Positions 7,818 through 17,100 of a stretch of DNA of 36,176 bases are shown piece after piece; positions within the stretch are counted from its first letter, which is position 1, and each line of letters begins with the position of its first letter. The position numbers and the translations under genes were made by a program. The notes below the pieces were generated by a model, which saw only the letters and a list, made by a program, of their open reading frames with translations, was not told where the DNA came from and ran no database searches. The DNA lies in NCBI GenBank assembly GCA_015057615.1, contig SVEA01000092.1, forward strand, positions 1-36,176. The letters are read 5' to 3'. This DNA comes from Lachnospiraceae bacterium. Lineage in GTDB: Bacteria; Bacillota; Clostridia; Lachnospirales; Lachnospiraceae.

Positions 7818-8801
7818 ATGTATATATTAGGTTTGGGTGGTTCAGGGCATGATTTTTCGGCATGCATTTGTAATGAATATAATATATTAGGATATATTGA
7901 AGATGAGAGAATAACAAGAAAGAAACATTCTTTTTATCGGGGTAACATGAATACTATTTCAAAAATGAGTTCTGCATTTTATCTTTGTGAAAAAATTGGA
8001 ATCGAATTAGAGGATATAGATTATGTTATTGTAAACAACATTCTATTGAATGATTTTTATTCAAAGTATTTTGATAAAAACAATGTTATAAGTATTAATC
8101 ACCATTTAGCCCATGCATTTAGTGCATTTTATCCATCTGAATATGAAGAAGCAGCCATTTTAATAATTGATGGTGCAGGCGATATGATTGAAGACAATAT
8201 ATATGAAACGATTTCGTTTTGGCGTGGCAATAGCGAAGGTATACATAATATAAACACTTTTTTAGGAAAGGTTGTTTCGACTAACATATACAATGATGCA
8301 TGTATACCGGTTGAAAATTCAATTGGCGGTTTTTATAGAGTTATAACTAAACTTTTAGGATTTGGATTGTTTGATGAAGGTAAAACTATGGGGTTAGCAT
8401 CGTATGGAAATGATAAGTATTATGATGTTATGAAAAGCTTGATATCGATAAATAAAGATGGATCTTTTATAATTTCGAGTAATTCTTATAAAGAAATTAT
8501 TAACCTTTCGAGGAATATAATTACGTTTCAAGAGAAGGCTGATTTTGCTTTTGCTGCTCAAAAAATAACGAATGAAGCTGTTTTAAATGCAGCTATAGCA
8601 TTAAAAAAAATATCAGGGTGTAATAATCTATGTATAGCTGGTGGAGTGGCTTTAAATAGTGTTGCAAATTATGAGATTTATAAGAATGGATTATTTAGGA
8701 ATATATTTATACAACCAGCAGCAGGTGATTCTGGAACAGCTATTGGGGCGGCATTATATGGACTTAATATGGTTAAATCAGGTAATATCTACTGTCATTA
8801 G
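7818..8801 (+). CDS. Carbamoyltransferase N-terminal (Kae1-like) domain as a separate protein (327 aa)
   Basis: It opens with YILGLGGSGHDFSACI, followed by EDERITRKKH. The metal/nucleotide motif HHLAH is at 95-99, then LIIDGAGD, EGKTMGLASYG, AGGVALNSVAN and PAAGDSGTAIGAALYGL. These are the ordered motifs of the Kae1-like ASKHA domain of NodU/CmcH carbamoyltransferases. The ORF stops just after GTAIGAALYGL, exactly where full-length relatives continue into the C-terminal domain, which here is the preceding gene. Start 7818 gives the canonical N-terminus; an in-frame ATG at 7797 would overlap the preceding stop (ATGA) and add seven residues. The split falls cleanly at the domain boundary, with no leftover half-domain, which argues against random decay. 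Confidence 0.8.
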   Translation: MYILGLGGSGHDFSACICNEYNILGYIEDERITRKKHSFYRGNMNTISKMSSAFYLCEKIGIELEDIDYVIVNNILLNDFYSKYFDKNNVISINHHLAHAFSAFYPSEYEEAAILIIDGAGDMIEDNIYETISFWRGNSEGIHNINTFLGKVVSTNIYNDACIPVENSIGGFYRVITKLLGFGLFDEGKTMGLASYGNDKYYDVMKSLISINKDGSFIISSNSYKEIINLSRNIITFQEKADFAFAAQKITNEAVLNAAIALKKISGCNNLCIAGGVALNSVANYEIYKNGLFRNIFIQPAAGDSGTAIGAALYGLNMVKSGNIYCH

Positions 8802-8857
8802 TATAGTTATGAGCCTTTGGGATATTTTTTATAATACTAGCTCTTCTATTATGATTT

Positions 8858-8896
8858 AAGGATTGAATGGAAAAGCTTCAATCCTTATGTTTCTAT
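8858..8896 (+). terminator. Hairpin terminator after the carbamoyltransferase genes
   Basis: AAGGATTGAA (8858-8867) pairs with TTCAATCCTT (8877-8886) and is followed by ATGTTTCTAT. The stem is perfect over ten bases, while the U-run is weak. It closes the AT-rich island transcription unit. Confidence 0.5.
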
Positions 8897-8955
8897 AGTT
8901 TAAAAGATAGATATATCAAGAAACCTTGATTTCAGATTGCGGTTAGTTTGGGAAT

Positions 8956-9270
8956 GGGGCTGTTGCAAAATAGATGAGTAATCTATGGAGCAAGAGCTTC
9001 TTGTTTTCTTGTAAGCAGTAAACCACTTGTCTATCATAAAATTTTAGCCACCTTGTAAGAGCATGTTCAATATACTTGTTTATGTTTATTCCCAAGATCG
9101 CTATAACTCCCATTCAAATTGAAACTTCCTGTCGCAGAGATATTATCTTCATGTGGCTCTTGAAAGGTCAAAAAGCTCCCGATCACTCTACGATTGCTAG
9201 GTTTCATCAAAAATATTTGGAGGATTGCATCGAAGATCTCTTTTATCAACTCCTTGAAGAATCATGACAT
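8956..9270 (+). pseudogene. Decayed IS1182-like transposase fragment
   Basis: Residues encoded at about 9118-9264 read as CRRDIIFMWLLKGQ then APDHSTIARFHQKYL. This is the diagnostic stretch near the N-terminal domain of IS1182/IS5-like (DUF772) transposases. No start, no catalytic DDE region and no intact downstream frame remain. GGGGCTGTTGCAAAA at 8956-8970 looks like an insertion-sequence left end (inference). I found no matching right inverted repeat before 9776. The fragment borders the radical SAM/carbamoyltransferase island and could mark how the island arrived or was trimmed. Confidence 0.6.
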
Positions 9271-9775
9271 TCAATTACCGGATTAATAGGAATTGATTAA
9301 TTGGCACTTTGCTCGGAAAGGTATGCTTTATTTTTCCGGATTAGGATGCGCTCAGCATGCATTATCATGCTGGAGAGATAGAAGAGGGAGGGTAGAAAAA
9401 GGATTAGATCATTTCCCATCTGAAAACAAATGTCAACGGAGTATATTACATATTGATAAGGACACATGGTATTACAGCACAGTTTAAGAGACGAAGTGGG
9501 TAGAGATAGAATGATTATATGAGAAAATGATTGCGTCTATAGTATTGCAGGACAATCCAAACAAAAAGAAGAAGCAAATATCATATTAATCTACGAAAAG
9601 TATTTATGGGATGAATCATCCGGGATAAATTAGGATTACAAGAATAGTACTAAATTAAATAAGTGTTCAAGCCGATAAAAAAGTGTTATTATAGTAGAAA
9701 CCATGCAAATGCATGTTTGGAGTTGGAGGCTAAAACCGCAGAAATGAGAGGATAATGGCATACCGATATAATTGA
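9271..9775. other. Gene-free decayed stretch
   Basis: Short broken frames only. A 64-codon frame at 9293-9487 has no ribosome binding site and no recognised motif. The stretch is probably the rest of the decayed insertion sequence, but I cannot match it to transposase motifs. Confidence 0.4.
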
Positions 9776-9823
9776 TAAAAAATACTGTAATGCTTATCGT
9801 TATAGAAGTAAGCATTACAGTAT
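9776..9823 (-). terminator. Intrinsic terminator of the minus-strand membrane protein gene
   Basis: A perfect 15-bp stem (ATACTGTAATGCTTA at 9782-9796, TAAGCATTACAGTAT at 9809-9823) is followed on the minus strand by TTTTT. It lies 24 bases beyond the stop of the gene at 9847-10296. Confidence 0.85.
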
Positions 9824-9846
9824 CAATAGAAGGTGCTATGTAAGTG

Positions 9847-10296
9847 TTAGGGTGTCGGTGAAGGAGTAACCGTTGCCTTATCGAGAGCTGCTTTAATTGC
9901 ATCCAGTAAAAGCTGCTGCGTATATTTACTTTCCTCCTTTAATTCAACCTGTTCGATCGGAACATCTTCATATAACTGGGTCGCAATATCTTCTAGGGAG
10001 GGCTCTATAAGAGGAAACATAGTCGTGACGGTTTCATCGATATTGATAATGCTAACCTTATTAATATGATCCTTATCTACCACAACCTCTAGATTGAGTG
10101 TTGTATCGCTTAATGCGATGGAGGAAGTCCATACACCTGCCCTATAAATTTCAGAATTTTCTGAAACGGTCTTATCTTTTTTATTCGGCCAGAACATAAA
10201 GATAAGTAGAAGAATCAGAAGAATGCCTAAGGCGGCAAATATCACCGTATATATGATTTCTTTTAATTGGACAACGACTATTTTTGTTTTTGCCAT
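9847..10296 (-). CDS. Membrane-anchored hypothetical protein (149 aa)
   Basis: One transmembrane helix near the N-terminus (about residues 13-36, VIFAALGILLILLLIFMFW), followed by a positively charged flank and an extracytoplasmic domain of about 110 residues. The tail is Thr/Pro-rich (TVTPSPTP). The domain pattern (YRAGVWTSSIAL..., VVVDKDHINKVSI, then QQLLLDAIKAALDKA) recalls small exported FMN-binding-like domains, but the flavinylation motif is not seen, so function is unassigned. GGAGGATAGAT immediately upstream gives a clear start. It is transcribed divergently from addB and is the first gene of the higher-GC core region. Confidence 0.75.
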   Translation of the reverse strand: MAKTKIVVVQLKEIIYTVIFAALGILLILLLIFMFWPNKKDKTVSENSEIYRAGVWTSSIALSDTTLNLEVVVDKDHINKVSIINIDETVTTMFPLIEPSLEDIATQLYEDVPIEQVELKEESKYTQQLLLDAIKAALDKATVTPSPTP

Positions 10297-10401
10297 ATCT
10301 ATCCTCCGAGCATGATTTGCTTCATGTCTTAATCTTATTATATATTATTATACAGTAGAATAATTTATGCAGATAAATTCCAAAGGATGGAGGGATATTT
10401 T

Positions 10402-13400
10402 ATGTCCTTGCAGCTATTCTTAGGAAGTGCCGGTTCCGGTAAGTCCTATCAGCTATACCGTGAGGTAATTAAACAATCAAAATTAAATATAGACACGAAT
10501 TATCTGGTTATTGTACCGGAGCAGTTCACCTTACAGACACAGAAGGATATTGTCAGCATGCACCCAGAGCATGGAGTGATGAATGTGGATATCTTAAGTT
10601 TCCTGCGCTTTGCGTTCCGTATCTTTGATGAAGTAGGAGGAAATGATTATCCGATCTTAGAGGATACGGGGAAGAGCATGGTGCTGCGTAAAGTGGTTGC
10701 TAAGAACCATAAGGATTTGATCCTGTTTGGCTCCAATGTAAAGAAGCCAGGCTTTATCGGGGAATTAAAATCCCTGTTGTCCGAACTGTTCCAATACAAT
10801 GTTATGCCGGAGGATTTTGATAAAATGCAGGAAATTGCGGCAAAGAAACCAGTTCTAAAAGCGAAGCTTGCCGACATTTTAACCGTATATAATGGCTTTC
10901 AGGCATTTATGAAGGAGCGCTATATCACAGCAGAGGAAACCCTTGTGGTATTAAATAAGATTGTCGATCAGTCCGAGTGGTTAAGAAACAGTGTGATCTG
11001 CCTGGATGGCTTTACCGGATTTACCCCCTGCCAGTATCAGTTGCTGGCGAAAATGATGCAGTATGCCAGAAAGGTCATGGTGACCGTTGCGATTGATCCG
11101 TCGGAAGCCTTAATGACGCCCGTAGAGGATCACCAGCTGTTTGGCTTAAGTAAGAAGACGATCCAAAAGCTATATCAGATTGCGAAGGATCATGATATCG
11201 AGATTGAAAAGCCGGTATACGCAGAGAAATGTAATAAAAGCCGGGTACCGTACCGTTTCCTTCATTCTCCTGCCCTTGCTTCTCTGGAGCATAATTTGTT
11301 TCGTTACCCCTATCAGGCTTATGAAGAGGAGCAGGAAGATATTACGATCCATGAGACAAAGGATGCCGAAGCAGAAGTGGCTTTTGCAGCCAGGGAAATT
11401 AATCGGCTCGTAAGAGAGGAAGGCTACCGCTATCAGGATATTGCGGCGGTTACGGGGGATATTGAGAACTACGGCAGGATTGCAAAGCAGATATTTACCA
11501 GGATGGGAATCCCCTGCTTCATTGATTATAAAAAGGATATCTTAAATAATCCCTTCGTAGAAATGCTTCGTTCGGTCATTGCTATCGTTACCGAGGATTA
11601 TAGCTATGAAAGTGTCTTCCGCTATCTGCGGACCGGTCTGTCCGAGGTGGAGAAGGAGGAGATCGACCTTCTGGAAAATTATATCCTTGCAACGGGAATC
11701 CGGGGAAGCAAGCGATACAGGGAACCATTTACCAGGAACTTCCGCAGCCGGGAGAAGGTGGACTTTGAGCGCATCAATCAGGCGCGGGAGCTGCTGATCA
11801 CAGAAGTGCAGCCCCTCTATGAGGTGTTAAAGGATAAGGAAAAGACACTGAAGGATTATACGGCAGCACTCTATGAACTGGGCGTCCGGCTGCACATAGA
11901 ACAGAAGCTGGAGGAGAACCGACAGAGCTTCCAGGAGAAGAATCAGGCACTGGCGGCAAAGGAATTTGAACAGGTATACAAAATCGTTATGGAGCTTTAC
12001 GACCAGATGGTACTGCTGCTGGGTTCCGAGCATGTTACGCTAAAGGAATTTGGCGAGATTTTAGAAACCGGATTAATTGAAGTCAAGATGGGTCTAATTC
12101 CCCCAGGTGTGGATGAAATCGTGGTGGGAGATACGCAGAGAACCCGTTTGAAAGATATTAAGGTACTGTTCTTTATGGGGATGAATGAGGGAATTGTGCC
12201 TAAATCCCTATCGAGCGGTGGAATTCTTTCCGATATTGAGCGGGAGCTGTTGATAAGTCATGACATTGAACTGGCTCCGACGAAACGGCAGCAGGCATTT
12301 ACGGAGCAGTTTTATATCTATCTTGGCATGACCAAACCGAAGGATAAGCTTTATCTTACCTATCATAGAGTGAACGGAGAAGGAAAATCCGTGAATCCTT
12401 CCTATTTGATCGGGAAAATGTTTCAGCTGTTTCCAAAGATCACGGTCCGAATTGAAGATGAGACCAAAGAGGATGTCGAGCATATCTTAAGGGATCAGGG
12501 GCTTACCTATCTTGCCGATGGACTGCGACAGTTACAGCAGAAAGAGGTTACTAATCTATGGAAGGAATTATTCCTATATTATAAATCCGGGGAGGAGACG
12601 TATCCGGTATTAACTAAGCTTATAAAGGGCGCCTTTTATACCAATCAGGAGAAGGGAATCTCAGAGCAGGCGGCAAAGCTTCTGTATGGCGAGGAGCTAA
12701 AGGGGAGCGTGACAAGACTGGAGCGGTATGCCGGCTGCGCCTTCGCCCATTTCATGTCCTACGGGCTGTCCCTGGAGGAGCGAAGGGAATATAAGCTTGC
12801 CATACCGGACATCGGAAATATCTTTCATAATGCGATTGACAATTTCTCGAAGAGACTGGATACCGGAGAATATACCTGGCACACCATTCCGGATGAAGTG
12901 CGGGAGACCTGGGCAGCCGAGTGTGTTGAGCAGGCAGTGGAGGAATATGAGAATACCTTTCTTCGGAGTACGAAGAGAAATGAATACTTAATTACCCGGA
13001 TGAAACGAATTACAGTAAGAACCCTGTGGGCGCTCTGCAACCAGGTTAAGCAGGGAGTCTTTGAACCAGCAGGATATGAGATGCCCTTCTTTCATGTCCC
13101 GGATTCGGTCCTTTCGCTACAGGGACGGATTGATCGCCTGGATCTGTACGAAGAGGAAGATAAGGTATATGTGCGCGTGATTGACTATAAATCGGGCAAT
13201 ACCTTCTTTGATATTAACAGCATCTACTATGGCTTACAGCAGCAGCTCTCCGTCTATCTCAGCGCCGCCATAGAATATCTGAAAAAGAGATATCCGCAGA
13301 AAGAGGTAGTACCTTCCGGTATCTTCTATTACCATATTGATGATCCGATCGTTGCAAAGACGGAGCAGGTGGAGGAGGAAATCTTTAAAAGCCTTCGGAT

Positions 13401-13800
13401 GAATGGCCTGGCAAATGAGGATAAGAAGGTATTGGCGCTGATGGATCAGAATCTTGCTGGTCCGGATGGAACCCTGCGGGCATCGGTGAGATCGGAAATT
13501 ATACCGGTGGAAACCAATAAGGAAGGGGAGCTGGCGAAGCGATCCTCTGCGGCAGGAAGGAAAGAGCTGCAAGCGCTGGTGAACTATGTGAACCGTAAGC
13601 TGGTGGAGGATAGTAAGCAGATTCTTCATGGGGATACGCGGTTGAATCCTTATCGAAACGGAGACCGTACCGCCTGCGATTACTGTGAATTCCGCTCCGC
13701 CTGCGGCTTTGACAGCCGGCTGCCGGGGCATGGTTACCGGAACCTAGCAAAGAAATCGACCGAAGAGCTGAAACAGGAGATCTTCGGGGAAGAGAAGTAA
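10402..13800 (+). CDS. addB: ATP-dependent nuclease/helicase subunit AddB (1132 aa)
   Basis: The Walker A motif GSAGSGKS lies at residues 8-15 of an inactivated UvrD-like helicase fold. The C-terminal RecB-like nuclease domain carries VIDYKSG. An iron-sulfur staple is suggested by an early Cys (YAGCAFAHF) and a late C-X2-C-X5-C (CDYCEFRSAC). AddB pairs with AddA to resect double-strand breaks up to a Chi-like site for RecA loading. Start 10402 is chosen because GGAGGG (10389-10394) is 7 bases upstream; an in-frame ATG at 10387 would overlap that site. Length matches the family (about 1150). addA follows after a 371-base gap filled by a repeat element. Confidence 0.96.
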   Translation: MSLQLFLGSAGSGKSYQLYREVIKQSKLNIDTNYLVIVPEQFTLQTQKDIVSMHPEHGVMNVDILSFLRFAFRIFDEVGGNDYPILEDTGKSMVLRKVVAKNHKDLILFGSNVKKPGFIGELKSLLSELFQYNVMPEDFDKMQEIAAKKPVLKAKLADILTVYNGFQAFMKERYITAEETLVVLNKIVDQSEWLRNSVICLDGFTGFTPCQYQLLAKMMQYARKVMVTVAIDPSEALMTPVEDHQLFGLSKKTIQKLYQIAKDHDIEIEKPVYAEKCNKSRVPYRFLHSPALASLEHNLFRYPYQAYEEEQEDITIHETKDAEAEVAFAAREINRLVREEGYRYQDIAAVTGDIENYGRIAKQIFTRMGIPCFIDYKKDILNNPFVEMLRSVIAIVTEDYSYESVFRYLRTGLSEVEKEEIDLLENYILATGIRGSKRYREPFTRNFRSREKVDFERINQARELLITEVQPLYEVLKDKEKTLKDYTAALYELGVRLHIEQKLEENRQSFQEKNQALAAKEFEQVYKIVMELYDQMVLLLGSEHVTLKEFGEILETGLIEVKMGLIPPGVDEIVVGDTQRTRLKDIKVLFFMGMNEGIVPKSLSSGGILSDIERELLISHDIELAPTKRQQAFTEQFYIYLGMTKPKDKLYLTYHRVNGEGKSVNPSYLIGKMFQLFPKITVRIEDETKEDVEHILRDQGLTYLADGLRQLQQKEVTNLWKELFLYYKSGEETYPVLTKLIKGAFYTNQEKGISEQAAKLLYGEELKGSVTRLERYAGCAFAHFMSYGLSLEERREYKLAIPDIGNIFHNAIDNFSKRLDTGEYTWHTIPDEVRETWAAECVEQAVEEYENTFLRSTKRNEYLITRMKRITVRTLWALCNQVKQGVFEPAGYEMPFFHVPDSVLSLQGRIDRLDLYEEEDKVYVRVIDYKSGNTFFDINSIYYGLQQQLSVYLSAAIEYLKKRYPQKEVVPSGIFYYHIDDPIVAKTEQVEEEIFKSLRMNGLANEDKKVLALMDQNLAGPDGTLRASVRSEIIPVETNKEGELAKRSSAAGRKELQALVNYVNRKLVEDSKQILHGDTRLNPYRNGDRTACDYCEFRSACGFDSRLPGHGYRNLAKKSTEELKQEIFGEEK

Positions 13801-13826
13801 GATCCATTTCCGGTGTTTTAATTAGA

Positions 13827-14107
13827 GATATGAGTGTAAACCAGCTTCATCAATTTGCACAATTTATGTATTGACAAGTAATATGAAACAAATTTATTCG
13901 CAACACATTGTTTTCAAAGCATTGCAAAAAACGCAATACTTGGGTTGAAGTACGTAATGGTACATATGACTACAAAATACGTGGTCTAAATACCAACGAC
14001 TTCAAACAGTTGAGCATTAAAATATTGCTTCCTATTACCCTGGTTTTTCTTTGATTTGTACAAATGGAAGAAAATGATTTGTTAGGAAGGCTTTTGACCC
14101 TCATATC
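13827..14107. repeat. MITE-like palindromic element, copy 1 (about 281 bp)
   Basis: The left end GATATGAGTGTAAACC and right end ACCCTCATATC are inverted copies. The symmetry continues inward: TTCATCAATTTGCACAA against the complement of TTGTACAAATGGAAGAA, then the AGTAATATGAAAC/TTCCTATTACC arms. The centre (TTGAAGTACGT...CCAACGACTTCAA) is palindromic too, so the whole element can fold into one long hairpin. It lies between addB and addA. It encodes no protein and would need a transposase in trans. No clear target duplication was identified. Confidence 0.7.
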
Positions 14108-14171
14108 AATAAAATAGTGTTTGTAGAGAAATAAAGTGTGAACGTTTAATATTTTTAGATAGGAGATTTGT

Positions 14172-17100
14172 ATGGGCTGGACAGAGGCACAACAGAAAGT
14201 AATTGATACGAGAAAGAAGAATTTACTCGTTTCGGCGGCAGCAGGTTCCGGGAAGACGGCGGTATTAGTGGAGCGTATCATCAGCATGATCTCGGAAGGG
14301 GAGAATCCGATTGATATCGATCATCTGCTTGTGGTTACCTTTACCAACGCCGCGGCAGCAGAGATGCGTGGACGAATTGGGAAGGCAATCGATGCGAAGC
14401 TGCAAAAGGAGCCGGATAATGCCCATCTGCAGAAGCAGGTTTCCCTTCTTCAAAGTGCGCAGATAACGACCATACATAGCTTTTGCTTAAATGTGCTCCG
14501 CAATTATTTCCACCGCATTGATCTGGATCCCGCCTTCAAGATCGCGGAGGAATCGGAAATCACGCTGATGAAATCCGATGTTATCGCGGATGTGTTAGAG
14601 TGCTGGTATGAGGAAGGAAGAGAGGATTTTCACAGCTTTATCGAAAGCTATTCCTATTCCAAATCCGATGCGCCGGTGGAGGATTTGATTCTGCAGCTGT
14701 ATTCCTTTTCCATGAGTGCTCCATGGCCGGAGAAATGGATGGAAGAGAAGGAGAAGGAATTTGCAATCGAATCCCTGGAGGATATGAATGGGTCCGTCTG
14801 GATGAAAGAGCTTCTTCATTATGTGAAAACCGTATTGGAGGATTTGCAGCAGAAGAATGCGAAAGCAATTGAGCTTTGCAATTTGCCCGACGGACCGGAG
14901 CCATATCTGCCAGCTCTTCTATCAGACCGTGCATTGCTTGCAGAGCTTTGTAAGGCGAATACCTATGAGGAATACGCCAGTATGTTTGCTGGCATAACCC
15001 ATGCAAGATTATCCGGCAAGAAGCAGGAGGGCGTCTCGCAGCAGTTAAAAGACCAGGTGAAGGCGCTGCGGGATGAGGTCAAGAAGGGATTAAAGGATCT
15101 GACAGCACAGTTCTTCTTCCAGGCACCGGAGGAAATGCTTCAGGATATGCAGGCGGTTCGAAGCGTTATGCACGTACTATTTGAGCTGACAGCCGATTTT
15201 AGAAAGGAGTTTGCAGCCAAGAAGGAAGAGAAGAACTTAATTGATTTTAATGACCTGGAGCATTTTGCATTAAAGATTCTGGTGGAGGAAAAGGAGGGGG
15301 AAATGGTTCCTACGGAAGCAGCAACCGAACTTTCCGAACAGTTTGAAGAAATCCTGATCGACGAATATCAGGACAGTAATCTGGTGCAGGAGACCATCCT
15401 GCAAAGCATTTCCACCGAACGGTCGGGGCATCCGAACCGCTTTATGGTCGGGGATGTGAAGCAGAGCATCTATAAGTTCCGTCTTGCTATGCCAGAGCTT
15501 TTTATGGAGAAATACAAATCCTACCCAGTCGTGGATACTCTGGAGAATGGGAATACCAATCTCTATCAAAGGATTGATTTGGACCGTAATTTTCGAAGCA
15601 GAAAGGTAGTTCTTCATTATGTAAATGCAATCTTTTTGCAGATCATGCAGGAAGCGGTCGGCGGAATTGTCTACGATCAGGCGGCATCGCTGGCTTATGG
15701 CGGACTTTTTGAGGAACCGGATGTAATCGAAGGCTTGGAAATGAAGGAACGGCTGGCGGATGATGTGGAGCTGCTGCTTGTTACCGAAGAGGAAGATGCT
15801 TTGGAGGAGGAAATACCGGAGAATGCCGAAGTTGTGGAGAAGGACACGGAGGATCCCGAGGATCTTGTCTATACCAAAAAAGAAATAGAGGCAAGAGTCA
15901 TTGCCGGAAGAATCAAGGAGCTAACCCATCCGGATACCGGTCTTTTGCTATATGATACAAAGAAGAAAATCCACCGTCCGGCGGAGTATCGTGACATCGT
16001 CATTCTGTTGCGAAGTATGACCGGTTGGTCGGAGGTATTTGTAAATACCTTAATGCAGGAAGGAATTCCTGCGTATGCGGATACCGGAACTGGTTATTTT
16101 CAAACCTTAGAGATTACAACGATTCTGAACGTACTGCGTATTATTGATAATCCGCGGCAGGACATTCCGCTGGCAGGTGTACTCTATTCTCCGATCGTTG
16201 GTTTGACGACGACGCAGCTTGCATTGATGCGAGCCGCAGATCCGAACAGCAGTATGTATACGTCGGTTCTGTCCTATGCAAGGGAAGGCAGTGATGAGAA
16301 AATCCGTCTGCGGTTGGAGCGCTTTCTGGAGCAGCTGGAGAAGTTTCGGTCAATGGTCGCCTATACACCGATTCATGAGCTGCTGCAGGAGGTACTGGAG
16401 CAAACCGGCTACTACTATTATGTCATGGCAATGCCGGGAGGAGAGCGCAGGAAAGCAAATATTGATATGCTGATCTCTCAGGCAGTGCGCTTTGAGAGGG
16501 GAAGCTACAGCGGGCTGTTCCATTTCATCCGCTATATCGAGAAGCTGCATAAGTATGAGGTGGATTTCGGGGAAGCAGCCACCTCCGGGGAGCAGGACAA
16601 TACCGTCCGCATTATGAGCATTCATAAAAGTAAGGGTCTGGAATTCCCGGTTGTCATTGTAGGAGGAATGAGCAAACAGTTTAATACCCAGGATATCCGA
16701 AGCCATATCATACTTCACAGTGAATTGGGGGTCGGACCGGAGTATATCGACAGTGAAAGAAGGACTAAGGTTCCAACGTTACTTAAGAAGTTGATTCAGA
16801 AGAAGGTGCAGGTGGAGAATCTGGGAGAAGAGCTTCGCGTGCTTTATGTTGCTATGACGAGGGCGAAGGAGAAGCTGATTATGACAGGTTTCTTAAAATC
16901 CATGGAAGAATTGAAGGAAAAGGATTTCTCTTTCTATGAAATGATATCATCGAAAAGCTACCTTGACTGGGTCCTTCCTGCGATGATAAACCGGATTGGA
17001 TGCAGCCTTAAGCCGGAGGAAAATATTCTTAAGGCGCAAAAGGACGGTATGGCAATTGGTATCGTCCGCCGGAGCGACCTTCTTAAGGAGGAAATGAAGA

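Noticed and set aside
8659-8859. 66-codon frame overlapping the end of the carbamoyltransferase N-terminal gene
   Set aside because: An overlapping shadow frame with no ribosome binding site or recognisable motif; the main frame carries the family motifs.
9293-9487. 64-codon open frame after the IS1182-like fragment
   Set aside because: No ribosome binding site, no recognisable motif, and it lies in decayed sequence.
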